Assembly (NCBI GenBank): GCA_964017125.1
Contig: OZ024908.1
Span: 81,095,499-81,159,498, forward strand
Length of the DNA stretch: 64,000 bases
DNA from: Flabesymbios commensalis
Taxonomy: Eukaryota > Annelida > Polychaeta > Terebellida > Flabelligeridae
Direction of reading: 5' to 3'
Position 1 is the stretch's first letter. Each line of letters begins with the position of its first letter. The notes under the pieces were generated by a model, which saw only the letters and a list, made by a program, of their open reading frames with translations, ran no database searches and was not told where the DNA came from. This document shows, piece by piece, positions 12,386 through 25,391 of the stretch. Position numbers and translations under genes: made by a program.

Positions 12386-12400
12386 CAAATTCACAGGGCA
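12386..12400 (+). repeat. Truncated unit junction (~54-bp deletion), copied at 15,544
   Basis: 'tcaatcaaat' runs straight into 'tcacagggcag', so about 54 bp of the unit (from 'ttcacactaatc' to 'gtcgacaaa') are missing. The two deletion edges share 'caaatt', which suggests slippage or recombination on microhomology. The same junction lies 3,158 bp away in the second HOR copy, so the deletion came before the HOR duplication. It explains the unusual long-unit spacing of 359 bp (12,153 to 12,512 and 15,311 to 15,670). Confidence 0.85.
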
Positions 12401-13562
12401 GTTGCCGTAGTACTAGCCGATGGCGCCTGCAAAATTACATAGAAAACGGTTAAGAATTGACGTCTGAATTGACGTCTAAATCATAATTTTTAAAAATACT
12501 CAATCAAATTTCCTACTAATCTTATTGATAACTTTTGAAGTACTTAATCAAACTTCGCCAAATTTACTGGAAAATTTCACACTAATGTCATCAATAACTT
12601 TTGAAGTACTTAAACAATCTTCGCCAAATTCACAGGGCAGTTGCCGTAGTACCTGCCGATGGTGCCTGCAAAATTACATGGAAAACGGTTGAGAATTGAC
12701 GTCTGAATTGACGTCTAAATGAATAACTTTTAAAAATTCTCAATCAAATTTCACACTATTCTCATTAATAACTTTTGAAGTAATCAATGAAACTCCGCCA
12801 AATTTACAGGGCAGTTGCCGTAATACCTGCCGATGGTGCCTGCAAAATTACATGGAAAACGGTTGAGAATTGACGTCTGAATTGACGTCTAAATGAATAA
12901 CTTTTGAAATACTTAATCAAATTTCACACTAATCTCATTAATAACTTTTGAAGTAGTCAAAGAAACGTCGACAAATTCACAGGGCAGTTGCCGTAGTACC
13001 AGCCGATGGTGCCTCCAAATTTACATGGAAAACGGTTAAGAATTGACGTCTGAATTGACGTCTAAATGAATAATTTTTGAAATACTCAATCAAATTTCAC
13101 ACTAATCTCATTAATAACTTTTGAAGTAGTCAATGAAACGTCGACAAATTCACAGGGCTGTTGCTGTAGTACTAGCCGATGGTGGCTGCAAAATTACATG
13201 GAAAACGGTTGAGAATTGACGTCTGAATTGACGTCTAAATGAATAACTTTTAAAAATTCTCAATCCAATTTCACACTATTCTCATTAATAACTTTTGAAG
13301 TAATCAATGAAACTCCGCCAAATTTACAGGGCAGTTGCCGTAATACCAGCCGATGGTGCCTGCAAAATTACATAGAAAACGGTTAAGAATTGACGTCTGA
13401 ATTGACGTCTAAATCATAATTTTTAAAAATACTCAATCAAATTTCCTACTAATCTTATTGATAACTTTTGAAGTACTTAATCAAACTTCGCCAAATTTAC
13501 AGGAAAATATCACACTAATGTCATTAATAACTTTTGAAGTACTTAATCAATCTTTGCCAAAT

Positions 13563-14256
13563 TTACAGGGCAGTTGCCGTAGTACCTGCCGATGGTGCCA
13601 GCAAAATTACATGGAAAACGGTTGAGAATTGACGTCTGAATTGACGTCTAAATGAATAACTTTTAAAAATTCTCAATCAAATTTCACACTATTCTCATTA
13701 ATAACTTTTGAAGTAATCAATGAAACTCCGCCAAATTTACAGGGCAGTTGCCGTGATACCTGCCGATGGTGCCTGCAAAATTACATGGAAAACGGTTAAG
13801 AATTGACGTCTGAATTGACGTCTAAATGAATAACTTTTGAAATACTCAATCAAATTTCACACTAATCTCATTAATAACTTTTGAAGTAGTCAATGAAACG
13901 TCGACAAATTTACAGGGCAGTTGCCGTAGTACCTGCCGATGGTGCCAGCAAAATTACATGGAAAACGGTTGAGAATTGACGTCTGAATTGACGTCTAAAT
14001 GAATAACTTTTAAAAATTCTCAATCAAATTTCACACTATTCTCATTAATAACTTTTGAAGTAATCAATGAAACTCCGCCAAATTTACAGGGCAGTTGCCG
14101 TGATACCTGCCGATGGTGCCTGCAAAATTACATGGAAAACGGTTAAGAATTGACGTCTGAATTGACGTCTAAATGAATAACTTTTGAAATACTCAATCAA
14201 ATTTCACACTAATCTCATTAATAACTTTTGAAGTAGTCAATGAAACGTCGACAAAT
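13563..14256 (+). repeat. Tandem 347-bp dimer pair
   Basis: Two copies, about 13,563-13,909 and 13,910-14,256, each holding 'gatggtgccagc' and then 'ccgtgatacc' (13,753 and 14,100). The second HOR copy has only one of them, so the dimer duplicated after the 3,158-bp HOR, or one copy was lost from it. Confidence 0.82.
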
Positions 14257-14341
14257 TCACAGGGCAGTTGCCGTAGTACCAGCCGATGGTGCCTCCAAAT
14301 TTACATGGAAAACGGTTAAGAATTGACGTCTGAATTGACGT

Positions 14342-17067
14342 GTAAATGAATAACTTTTGAAATACTCAATCAAATTTCACACTAATCTCATTAATAACTT
14401 TTGAAGTATTCAATGAAACGTCGACAAATTCACAGGGCAGTTGCCGTAGTACTAGCCGATGGTGCCTGCAAAATTACATAGAAAACGGTTAAGAATTGAC
14501 GTCTGAATTGACGTCTAAATCATAATTTTTAAAAATACTCAATCAAATTTCCTACTAATCTTATTGATAACTTTTGAAGTACTTAATCAAACTTCGCCAA
14601 ATTTACAGGAAAATATCACACTAATGTCATTAATAACTTTTGAAGTACTTAATCAATCTTTGCCAAATTCACAGGGCAGTTGCCGTAGTACCTACCGATG
14701 GTGCCTGCAAAATTACATGGAAAACGGTTGAGAATTGACGTCTGAATTGACGTCTAAATGAAAAACTTTTAAAAATTCTCAATCAAATTTCACACTAATC
14801 TCATTAATAACTTTTGAAGTAGTCAAAGAAACGTCGACAAATTCACAGGGCAGTTGCCGTAGTACCAGCCGATGGTGCCTCCAAATTTACATGGAAAACG
14901 GTTAAGAATTGACGTCTGAATTGACGTCTAAATGAATAACTTTTGAAATACTCAATCAAATTTCACACTAATCTCATTAATAACTTTTGAAGTAGTCAAT
15001 GAAACGTCGACAAATTCACAGGGCTGTTGCTGTAGTACTAGCCGATGGTGGCTGCAAAATTACATGGAAAACGGTTGAGAATTGACGTCTGAATTGACGT
15101 CTAAATGAATAACTTTTAAAAATTCTCAATCCAATTTCACACTATTCTCATTAATAACTTTTGAAGTAATCAATGAAACTCCGCCAAATTTACAGGGCAG
15201 TTGCCGTAATACCAGCGGATGGTGCCTGCAAAATTACATAGAAAACGGTTGAGAATTGACGTCTGAATTGACGTCTAAATCATAATTTTTAAAAATACTC
15301 AATCAAATTTCCTACTAATCTTATTGATAACTTTTGAAGTACTTAATCAAACTTCGCCATATTTACAGGAAAATATCACACTAATGTCATTAATAACTTT
15401 TGAAGTACTTAATCAATCTTTGCCAAATTTACAGGGCAGTTGCCGTAGTACCTGCCGATGGTGCCAGCAAAATTACATGGAAAACGGTTGAGAATTGACG
15501 TCTGAATTGACGTCTAAATGAATAACTTTTAAAAATTCTCAATCAAATTCACAGGGCAGTTGCCGTAGTACTAGCCGATGGCGCCTGCAAAATTACATAG
15601 AAAACGGTTAAGAATTGACGTCTGAATTGACGTCTAAATCATAATTTTTGAAAATACTCAATCAAATTTCCTACTAATCTTATTGATAACTTTTGAAGTA
15701 CTTAATCAAACTTCGCCAAATTTACTGGAAAATTTCACACTAATGTCATCAATAACTTTTGAAGTACTTAAACAATCTTCGCCAAATTCACAGGGCAGTT
15801 GCCGTAGTACCTGCCGATGGTGCCTGCAGAATTACATGGAAAACGGTTGAGAATTGACGTCTGAATTGACGTCTAAATGAATAACTTTTAAAAATTCTCA
15901 ATCAAATTTCACACTATTCTCATTAATAACTTTTGAAGTAATCAATGAAACTCCGCCAAATTTACAGGGCAGTTGCCGTAATACCTGCCGATGGTGCCTG
16001 CAAAATTACATGGAAAACGGTTGAGAATTGACGTCTGAATTGACGTCTAAATGAATAACTTTTGAAATACTTAATCAAATTTCACACTAATCTCATTAAT
16101 AACTTTTGAAGTAGTCAAAGAAACGTCGACAAATTCACAGGGCAGTTGCCGTAGTACCAGCCGATGGTGCCTCCAAATTTACATGGAAAACGGTTAAGAA
16201 TTGACGTCTGAATTGACGTCTAAATGAATAACTTTTGAAATACTCAATCAAATTTCACACTAATCTCATTAATAACTTTTGAAGTAGTCAATGAAACGTC
16301 GACAAATTCACAGGGCTGTTGCTGTAGTACTAGCCGATGGTGGCTGCAAAATTACATGGAAAACGGTTGAGAATTGACGTCTGAATTGACGTCTAAATGA
16401 ATAACTTTTAAAAATTCTCAATCCAATTTCACACTATTCTCATTAATAACTTTTGAAGTAATCAATGAAACTCCGCCAAATTTACAGGGCAGTTGCCGTA
16501 ATACCAGCCGATGGCGCCTGCAAAATTACATAGAAAACGGTTAAGAATTGACGTCTGAATTGACGTCTAAATCATAATTTTTAAAAATACTCAATCAAAT
16601 TTCCTACTAATCTTATTGATAACTTTTGAAGTACTTAATCAAACTTCGCCAAATTTACAGGAAAATATCACACTAATGTCATTAATAACTTTTGAAGGAC
16701 TTAATCAATCTTTGCCAAATTTACAGGGCAGTTGCCGTAGTACCTGCCGATGGTGCCAGCAAAATTACATGGAAAACGGTTGAGAATTGACGTCTGAATT
16801 GACGTCTAAATGAATAACTTTTAAAAATTCTCAATCAAATTTCACACTATTCTCATTAATAACTTTTGAAGTAATCAATGAAACTCCGCCAAATTTACAG
16901 GGCAGTTGCCGTGATACCTGCCGATGGTGCCTGCAAAATTACATGGAAAACGGTTAAGAATTGACGTCTGAATTGACGTCTAAATGAATAACTTTTGAAA
17001 TACTCAATCAAATTTCACACTAATCTCATTAATAACTTTTGAAGTAGTCAATGAAACGTCGACAAAT
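14342..17067 (+). repeat. 3,158-bp HOR, copy 2
   Basis: Partner of copy 1. It carries the same truncated unit and the same order of variants. After about 17,067 the match continues at a lag of 2,811 (3,158 minus 347), to about 17,620. Seen differences are few, such as 'ccagcggatgg' near 15,216 and 'gcagaattac' near 15,826. Confidence 0.85.
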
Positions 17068-19442
17068 TCACAGGGCAGTTGCCGTAGTACCAGCCGATGG
17101 TGCCTCCAAATTTACATGGAAAACGGTTAAGAATTGACGTCTGAATTGACGTCTAAATGAATAACTTTTGAAATACTCAATCAAATTTCACACTAATCTC
17201 ATTAATAACTTTTGAAGTATTCAATGAAACGTCGACAAATTCACAGGGCAGTTGCCGTAGTACTAGCCGATGGTGCCTGCAAAATTACATAGAAAACGGT
17301 TAAGAATTGACGTCTGAATTGACGTCTAAATCATAATTTTTAAAAATACTCAATCAAATTTCCTACTAATCTTATTGATAACTTTTGAAGTACTTAATCA
17401 AACTTCGCCAAATTTACAGGAAAATATCACACTAATGTCATTAATAACTTTTGAAGTACTTAATCAATCTTTGCCAAATTTACAGGGCAGATGCCGTAGT
17501 ACCTACCGATGGTGCCTGCAAAATTACATGGAAAACGGTTGAGAATTGACGTCTGAATTGACGTCTAAATGAAAAACTTTTAAAAATTCTCAATCAAATT
17601 TCACACTAATCTCATTAATAACTTTTGTAGTAATAAATGAAACTCCGCCAAATTTACAGGGCGATTGCCGTAATACCAGCCGATGGTGCCTGCAAAATCA
17701 CATGGAAAACGGTTAAGAATTGACGTCTGAATTGACGTCTAAATGAAAAACTTTTGAAATACTCAATCAAATTTCACACTAATCTCATTAAAACCTTTTG
17801 AAGTAATCAATGAAACGTCGACAAATTCACAGGGCAGTTTCCGTAGTACTAGCCGATGGTGCCTGCAAAATTACATGGAAAACGGTTGAGAATTGACGTC
17901 TGAATTGATGTCTGAATGAAAAACTTTTAAAAATACTCAATCAAATTTCACACTATTCTCATTAATAACTTTTGAAGTAATCAATGAAACTCCGCCAAAT
18001 TTACAGGGCAGTTTCCGTAATACCAGCCGATGGTGCCTGCAAAATTACATGGACAACGGTTAAGAATTGACGTCTGAATTGACGTCTAAATCATAATTTT
18101 TAAAAAATACTCAATCAAATTTCCTACTAATCTTATTGATAACTTTTGAAGTACTTAATCAAACTTCGCCAAATTTACAGGAAAATTTCACACTAATGTC
18201 ATCAATAACTTTTGAAGTACTTAAACAATCTTCGCCAAATTTACAGGGCAGTTGCCGTAGTACCTGCCGATGGTGCCTGCAAAATTACATGGAAAACTGT
18301 TGAGAATTGACGTCTGAATTGACGTCTGAATGAAAAACTTTTAAAAATACTCAATCAAATTTCACACTAATCTCATTAATAACTTTTGAAGTAATCAATG
18401 AAACTCCGCCAAATTTACAGGGCAGTTGCCGTAATACCAGCCGATGGTGCCTGCAAAATTACATGGAAAACGGTTAAGAATTGACGTCTGAATTGACGTC
18501 TAAATCATAATTTTTAAAAATACTCAATCAAATTTCCTACTAATCTTATTGATAACTTTTGAAGTACTTAATCAAATTTCGCCAAATTTACAGGAAAATT
18601 TCACACTAATGTCATCAATAACTTTTGAAGTACTTAAACAATCTTCGCCAAATTTACAGGGCAGTTGCCGTAGTACCTGCCGATGGTGCCTGCAAAATTA
18701 CATGGAAAACGGTTGAGAATTGACGTCTGAATTGACGTCTAAATCATAATTTTAAAAAATACTCAATGAAATTTCCTACTAATCTTATTGATAACTTTTG
18801 AAGTACTTAATCAAACTTCGCCAAATTTACAGGAAAATTTCACACTAATGTCATCAATAACTTTTGAAGTACTTGAACAATCTTCGCCAAATTTACAGGG
18901 CAGTTGTCGTAGTACCTGCCGATGGTGCCTGCAAAATTACATGGAAAACGGTTAAGAATTGACGTCTGCATTGACGTCTAAATGAATAACTTTTGAAATA
19001 CTCAATCAAATTTCACACTAATCTCATTATTAACTTTTGAAGTAGTCAATGAAACGTCGACAAATTCACAGGGAAGTTGCCGTAGTACCTGCCCATGGTG
19101 CCTGCAAAATTACATGGAAAACGGTTGAGAATTGACGTCTGCATTGACGTCTAAATGAAAAACTTTTAAAAATACTCAATCAAATTTCACACTATTCTCA
19201 ATAATAACTTTTGAAGTAATCAATGAAACGTCGACAAATTCACAGGGCAGTTGCCGTAGTACTAGCCGATGGTTCCTGCAAAATTACATGGAAAACGGTT
19301 GAGAATTGACGTCTGAATTGACGTCAGAATGAAAAACTTTTAAAAATACTCAATCAAATTTCACACTAATCTCATTAATAACTTTTGAAGTAATCAATGA
19401 AACTCCGCCAAATTTACAGGGCAGTTGCCGTAATACCAGCCG

Positions 19443-21137
19443 ATGGTGCCTGCAAAATTACATGGAAAACGGTTGAGAATTGACGTCTGAATTGACGTCT
19501 AAATGAAAAACTTTTAAAAATTCTCAATCAAATTTCACACTATTCTCATTAATAACTTTTGAAGTAATCAATGAAACTTGGCCAAATTTACAGGGCAGTT
19601 GCCGTAATACCTGCCGATAGTGCCTGCAAAACTACATGGAAAACGGTTAAGAATTGACGTCTGAATTGACGTCTAAATGAAAAACTTTTAAAAATACTCA
19701 ATCAAATTTCACACTAATCTCATTAATAACTTTTGTAGTAATAAATGAAACTCCGCCAAATTTACAGGGCAGTTGCCGTAATACCAGCCGATGGTGCCTG
19801 CAAAATTACATGGAAAACGGTTAAGAATTGACGTCTGAATTGACGTCTAAATGAATAACTTTTGAAATACTCAATCAAATTTCACACTAATCTCATTAAT
19901 AACTTTTGAAGTAGTCAATGAAACGTCGACAAATTCACAGGGCAGCTGACGTAGTACCAGCCGATGGTGCCTGCAAAATTACATGGAAAACGGTTGAGAA
20001 TTGACGTCTGAATTGACGTCTGAATGAAAAACTTTTAAAAATACTCAATCAAATTTCACACTAATCTTATTAATAACTTTTGAAGTAATCAATAAAACTC
20101 CGCCAAATTTACAGGGCAGTTGCCGTAATACCAGCCGATGGTGCCTGCAAAAATTACATGGAAAACGGTTAAGAATTGACGTCTGAATTGACGTCTAAAT
20201 CATTATTTTTAAAAATACTCAATGAAATTTCCTACTAATCTTATTGATAACTTTTGAAGTACTTAATCAAACTTCGCCAAATTTACAGGAAAATTTCACA
20301 CTAATGTCATCAATAACTTTTGAAGTACTTGAACAATCTTCGCCAAATTTACAGGGCAGTTGCCGTAGTACCTGCCGATGGTGCCTGCAAAATTACATGG
20401 AAAACGGTTAAGAATTGACGTCTGAATTGACGTCTAAATGAATAACTTTTGAAATACTCAATCAAATTTCACACTAATCTCATTAATAACTTTTGTAGTA
20501 ATACATGAAACTCCGCCAAATTTACAGGGCAGTTGCCGTAATACCAGCCAATGGTGCCTGCAAAATTACAAGGAAAACGGTTAAGAATTGACGTTTGAAT
20601 TGACGTCTAAATCATAATTTTTAAAAATACTCAATCAAATTTCGTACTAATCTTATTGATAACTTTTGAAGTACTTAATCAAACTTCGCCAAATTTACAG
20701 GAAAATATCACACTAATGTCATTAATTACTTTTGAAGTACTTAATCAATATTCGCCAAATTTACAGGGCAGTTGCCGTAGTACCTACCGATGGTGCCTGC
20801 AAAATTACATGGAAAACGGTTGAGAATTGACGTCTGAATTGACGTCTAAATGAAAAACTTTTAAAAATTCTCAATCAAATTTCACACTATTCTCATTAAT
20901 AACTTTTGAAGTAATCAATGAAACTTGGCCAAATTTACAGGGCAGTTGCCGTAATACCTGCCGATGGTGCCTGCAAAATTACATGGAAAACGGTTGAAAA
21001 TTGACGTCTGAATTGACGTCTAAATGAATAACTTTTAAAAATACTCAATCAAATTTCACACTAATCTCATTAATAACTTTTGAAGTAATCAATGAAACTC
21101 CGCCAAATTTACAGGGCAAATGCCGTAATACCAGCCA
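19443..21137 (+). repeat. 1,695-bp tandem block, copy 1
   Basis: Aligned to the next block at a lag of 1,695 bp: 'acttggcc' 19,576/21,271 and 20,923/22,618, 'cagctgacg' 19,943/21,638, 'tgcaaaaatt' 20,146/21,841, and the 'ttcgtactaatc' long-unit variant 20,643/22,338. The length equals about seven short and two long units. The two copies differ at very few places. Confidence 0.87.
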
Positions 21138-22832
21138 ATGGTGCCTGCAAAATTACATGGAAAACGGTTGAGAATTGACGTCTGAATTGACGTCTAAATG
21201 AAAAACTTTTAAAAATTCTCAATCAAATTTCACACTATTCTCATTAATAACTTTTGAAGTAATCAATGAAACTTGGCCAAATTTACAGGGCAGTTGCCCT
21301 AATACCTGCCGATGGTGCCTGCAAAACTACATGGAAAACGGTTAAGAATTGACGTCTGAATTGACGTCTAAATGAAAAACTTTTAAAAATACTCAATCAA
21401 ATTTCACACTAATCTCATTAATAACTTTTGTAGTAATAAATGAAACTCCGCCAAATTTACAGGGCAGTTGCCGTAATACCAGCCGATGGTGCCTGCAAAA
21501 TTACATGGAAAACGGTTAAGAATTGACGTCTGAATTGACGTCTAAATGAATAACTTTTGAAATACTCAATCAAATTTCACACTAATCTCATTAATAACTT
21601 TTGAAGTAGTCAATGAAACGTCGACAAATTCACAGGGCAGCTGACGTAGTACCAGCCGATGGTGCCTGCAAAATTACATGGAAAACGGTTGAGAATTGAC
21701 GTCTGAATTGACGTCTGAATGAAAAACTTTTAAAAATACTCAATCAAATTTCACACTAATCTTATTAATAACTTTTGAAGTAATCAATAAAACTCCGCCA
21801 AATTTACAGGGCAGTTGCCGTAATACCAGCCGATGGTGCCTGCAAAAATTACATGGAAAACGGTTAAGAATTGACGTCTGAATTGACGTCTAAATCATTA
21901 TTTTTAAAAATACTCAATGAAATTTCCTACTAATCTTATTGATAACTTTTGAAGTACTTAATCAAACTTCGCCAAATTTACAGGAAAATTTCACACTAAT
22001 GTCATCAATAACTTTTGAAGTACTTGAACAATCTTCGCCAAATTTACAGGGCAGTTGCCGTAGTACCTGCCGATGGTGCCTGCAAAATTACATGGAAAAC
22101 GGTTAAGAATTGACGTCTGAATTGACGTCTAAATGAATAACTTTTGAAATACTCAATCAAATTTCACACTAATCTCATTAATAACTTTTGTAGTAATACA
22201 TGAAACTCCGCCAAATTTACAGGGCAGTTGCCGTAATACCAGCCAATGGTGCCTGCAAAATTACAAGGAAAACGGTTAAGAATTGACGTTTGAATTGACG
22301 TCTAAATCATAATTTTTAAAAATACTCAATCAAATTTCGTACTAATCTTATTGATAACTTTTGAAGTACTTAATCAAACTTCGCCAAATTTACAGGAAAA
22401 TATCACACTAATGTCATTAATTACTTTTGAAGTACTTAATCAATATTCGCCAAATTTACAGGGCAGTTGCCGTAGTACCTACCGATGGTGCCTGCAAAAT
22501 TACATGGAAAACGGTTGAGAATTGACGTCTGAATTGACGTCTAAATGAAAAACTTTTAAAAATTCTCAATCAAATTTCACACTATTCTCATTAATAACTT
22601 TTGAAGTAATCAATGAAACTTGGCCAAATTTACAGGGCAGTTGCCGTAATACCTGCCGATGGTGCCTGCAAAATTACATGGAAAACGGTTGAAAATTGAC
22701 GTCTGAATTGACGTCTAAATGAATAACTTTTAAAAATACTCAATCAAATTTCACACTAATCTCATTAATAACTTTTGAAGTAATTAATGAAACTCCGCCA
22801 AATTTACAGGGCAAATGCCGTAATACCAGCCA
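21138..22832 (+). repeat. 1,695-bp tandem block, copy 2
   Basis: Direct tandem partner of 19,443-21,137. Rare variants retained in order include 'gtaatacatgaaac', 'acaaggaaaacgg' and 'gacgtttgaattg'. The match ends near 22,832, where 'tgcaaatttac' replaces 'tgcaaaattac'. Confidence 0.87.
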
Positions 22833-22964
22833 ATGGTGCCTGCAAATTTACATGGAAAACGGTTAAGAATTGACGTCTGAATTGACGTCTAAATGAATAA
22901 CTTTTGAAATACTCAATCAAATTTCACACTAATCTCATTAATAACTTTTGAAGTAGTCAATGAA

Positions 22965-25391
22965 ACGTCGACAAATTCACAGGGCAGTTGCCGTAGTACC
23001 AGCCGATGGTGCCTGCAAAATTACATGGAAAACGGTTGAGAATTGACGTCTGAATTGACGTCTGAATGAAAAACTTTTAAAAATACTCAATCAAATTTCA
23101 CACTAATCTTATTAATAACTTTTGAAGTAATCAATGAAACTCCGCCAAATTTACAGGGCAGTTGCCGTAATACCAGCCGATGGTGCCTGCAAAAATTACA
23201 TGGAAAACGGTTAAGAATTGACGTCTGAATTGACGTCTAAATCATAATTTTTAAAAATACTCAATGAAATTTCCTACTAATCTTATTGATAACTTTTGAA
23301 GTACTTAATCAAACTTCGCCAAATTTACTGGAAAATTTCACACTAATGTCATCAATAACTTTTGAAGTACTTAAGCAATCTTCGCCAAATTTACAGGGCA
23401 GTTGCCGTAGTACCTGCCGATGGTGCCTGCAAAATTACATGGAAAACGGTTGAGAATTGACGTCTGCATTGACGTCTAAATGAAAAACTTTTAAAAATAC
23501 TCAATCAAATTTCACACTATTCTCATTAATAACTTTTGAAGTAATAAATGAAACGTCGACAAATTCACAGGGCAGTTGCCGTAGTACCAGCCGATGGTGC
23601 CTGCAAAATTACATGGAAAACGGTTGAGAATTGACGTCTGAATTGACGTCTGAATGAAAAACTTTTAAAAATACTCAATCAAATTTCACACTAATCTTAT
23701 TAATAACTTTTGAAGTAATTAATGAAACTCCGCCAAATTTACAGGGCAGTTGCCGTAATACCAGCCGATGGTGCCTGCAAAAATTACATGGAAAACGGTT
23801 AAGAATTGACGTCTGAATTGACGTCTAAATCATAATTTTAAAAAATAGTCAATCAAATTTCCTACTAATCTTATTGATAACTTTTGAAGTACTTAATCAA
23901 ACTTCGCCAAATTTACTGGAAAATTTCACACTAATGTCATCAATAACTTTTGAAGTACTTAAACAATCTTCGCCAAATTCACAGGGCAGTTGCCGTAGTA
24001 CCTGCCGATGGTGCCTGCAAAATTACATAGAAAACGGTTAAGAATTGACGTCTGAATTGACGTCTAAATCATAATTTTTCAAAATACTCAATCAAATTTC
24101 CTACTAATCTTATTGATAACTTTTGAAGTACTTAATCAAACTTCGCCAAATTTACAGGAAAATATCACACTAATGTCATTAATAACTTTTGAAGTACTTA
24201 AACAATCTTCGCCAAATTTACAGGGCAGTTGCCATAGTACCTGCCGATGGTGCCTGCAAAATTACATGGAAAACGGTTGAGAATTGACGTCTGCATTGAC
24301 GTCTAAATGAAAAACTTTTAAAAATACTCAATCAAAATTCACACTATTCTCATTAATAACTTTTGAAGTAATAAATGAAACGTCGACAAATTCACAGGGC
24401 AGTTGCCGTAGTACCAGCCGATGGTGCCTGCAAAATTACATGGAAAACGGTTGAGAATTGACGTCTGAATTGACGTCTGAATGAAAAACTTTTAAAAATA
24501 CTCAATCAAATTTCACACTAATCTTATTAATAACTTTTGAAGTAATCAATGAAACTCCGCCAAATTTACAGGGCAGTTGCCGTAATACCAGCCGATGGTG
24601 CCTGCAAAAATTACATGGAAAACGGTTAAGAATTGACGTCTGAATTGACGTCTAAATCATAATTTTTAAAAATACTCAATGAAATTTCCTACTAATCTTA
24701 TTGATAACTTTTGAAGTACTTAATCAAACTTCGCCAAATTTACTGGAAAATTTCACACTAATGTCATCAATAACTTTTGAAGTACTTAAACAATCTTCGC
24801 CAAATTTACAGGGCTGTTGCCGTAGTACCTGCCGATGGTGCCTGCAAAATTACATGGAAAACGGTTGAGAATTGACGTCTGCATTGACGTCTAAATGAAA
24901 AACTTTTAAAAATACTCAATCAAATTTCACACTATTCTCATTAATAACTTTTGAAGTAATAAATGAAACGTCGACAAATTCACAGGGCAGTTGCCGTAGT
25001 ACCAGCCGATGGTGCCTGCAAAATTACATGGAAAACGGTTGAGAATTGACGTCTGAATCGACGTCTGAATGAAAAACTTTTAAAAATACTCAATCAAATT
25101 TCACACTAATCTTATTAATAACTTTTGAAGTAATTAATGAAACTCCGCCAAATTTACAGGGCAGTTGCCGTAATACCAGCCGATGGTGCCTGCAAAAATT
25201 ACATGGAAAACGGTTAAGAATTGACGTCTGAATTGACGTCTAAATCATAATTTTAAAAAATAGTCAATCAAATTTCCTACTAATCTTATTGATAACTTTT
25301 GAAGTACTTAATCAAACTTCGCCAAATTTACTGGAAAATTTCACACTAATGTCATCAATAACTTTTGAAGTACTTAAACAATCTTCGCCAA
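22965..25391 (+). repeat. 1,415-bp tandem block, about 1.7 copies
   Basis: 22,965-23,976 matches 24,380-25,391 at a lag of 1,415 bp: 'ctgcattgac' 23,465/24,880, 'tttactggaaaa', and the 'aatagtcaatc' variant 23,846/25,261. An additional 'ctgcattgac' at 24,292 shows a further internal duplication with a 588-bp step. Confidence 0.8.

Larger units (their letters stand above)
11184..14341 (+). repeat. 3,158-bp HOR, copy 1
   Basis: Repeats at a lag of exactly 3,158 bp: 'gaagtatt' 11,249/14,407, 'cctaccgatgg' 11,533/14,691, 'ggtggctgc' 11,889/15,047 and 13,181/16,339, 'ggcgcc' 12,422/15,580 and 'ccgtgatacc' 13,753/16,911. The exact-lag match runs from about 11,184 to 13,909. This copy also contains an extra 347-bp dimer duplication at 13.56-14.26 kb that the next copy lacks. 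Confidence 0.85.
1..17620 (+). repeat. Array domain 1 (B units with 'gcctccaaattt')
   Basis: I see the B-type variant 'gcctccaaattt' thirteen times, first near 1,787 and last near 17,101, and nowhere to the right. The domain contains a segment repeated at lags of 5,318 and 5,904 bp and a 2.8-3.16 kb HOR from about 9.6 kb. It ends where the third HOR copy stops at about 17,620: the expected 'gtagtcaaagaaacg' is replaced by 'gtagtaataaatgaaac'. The boundary is defined by variants, not by any non-satellite sequence. Confidence 0.7.
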
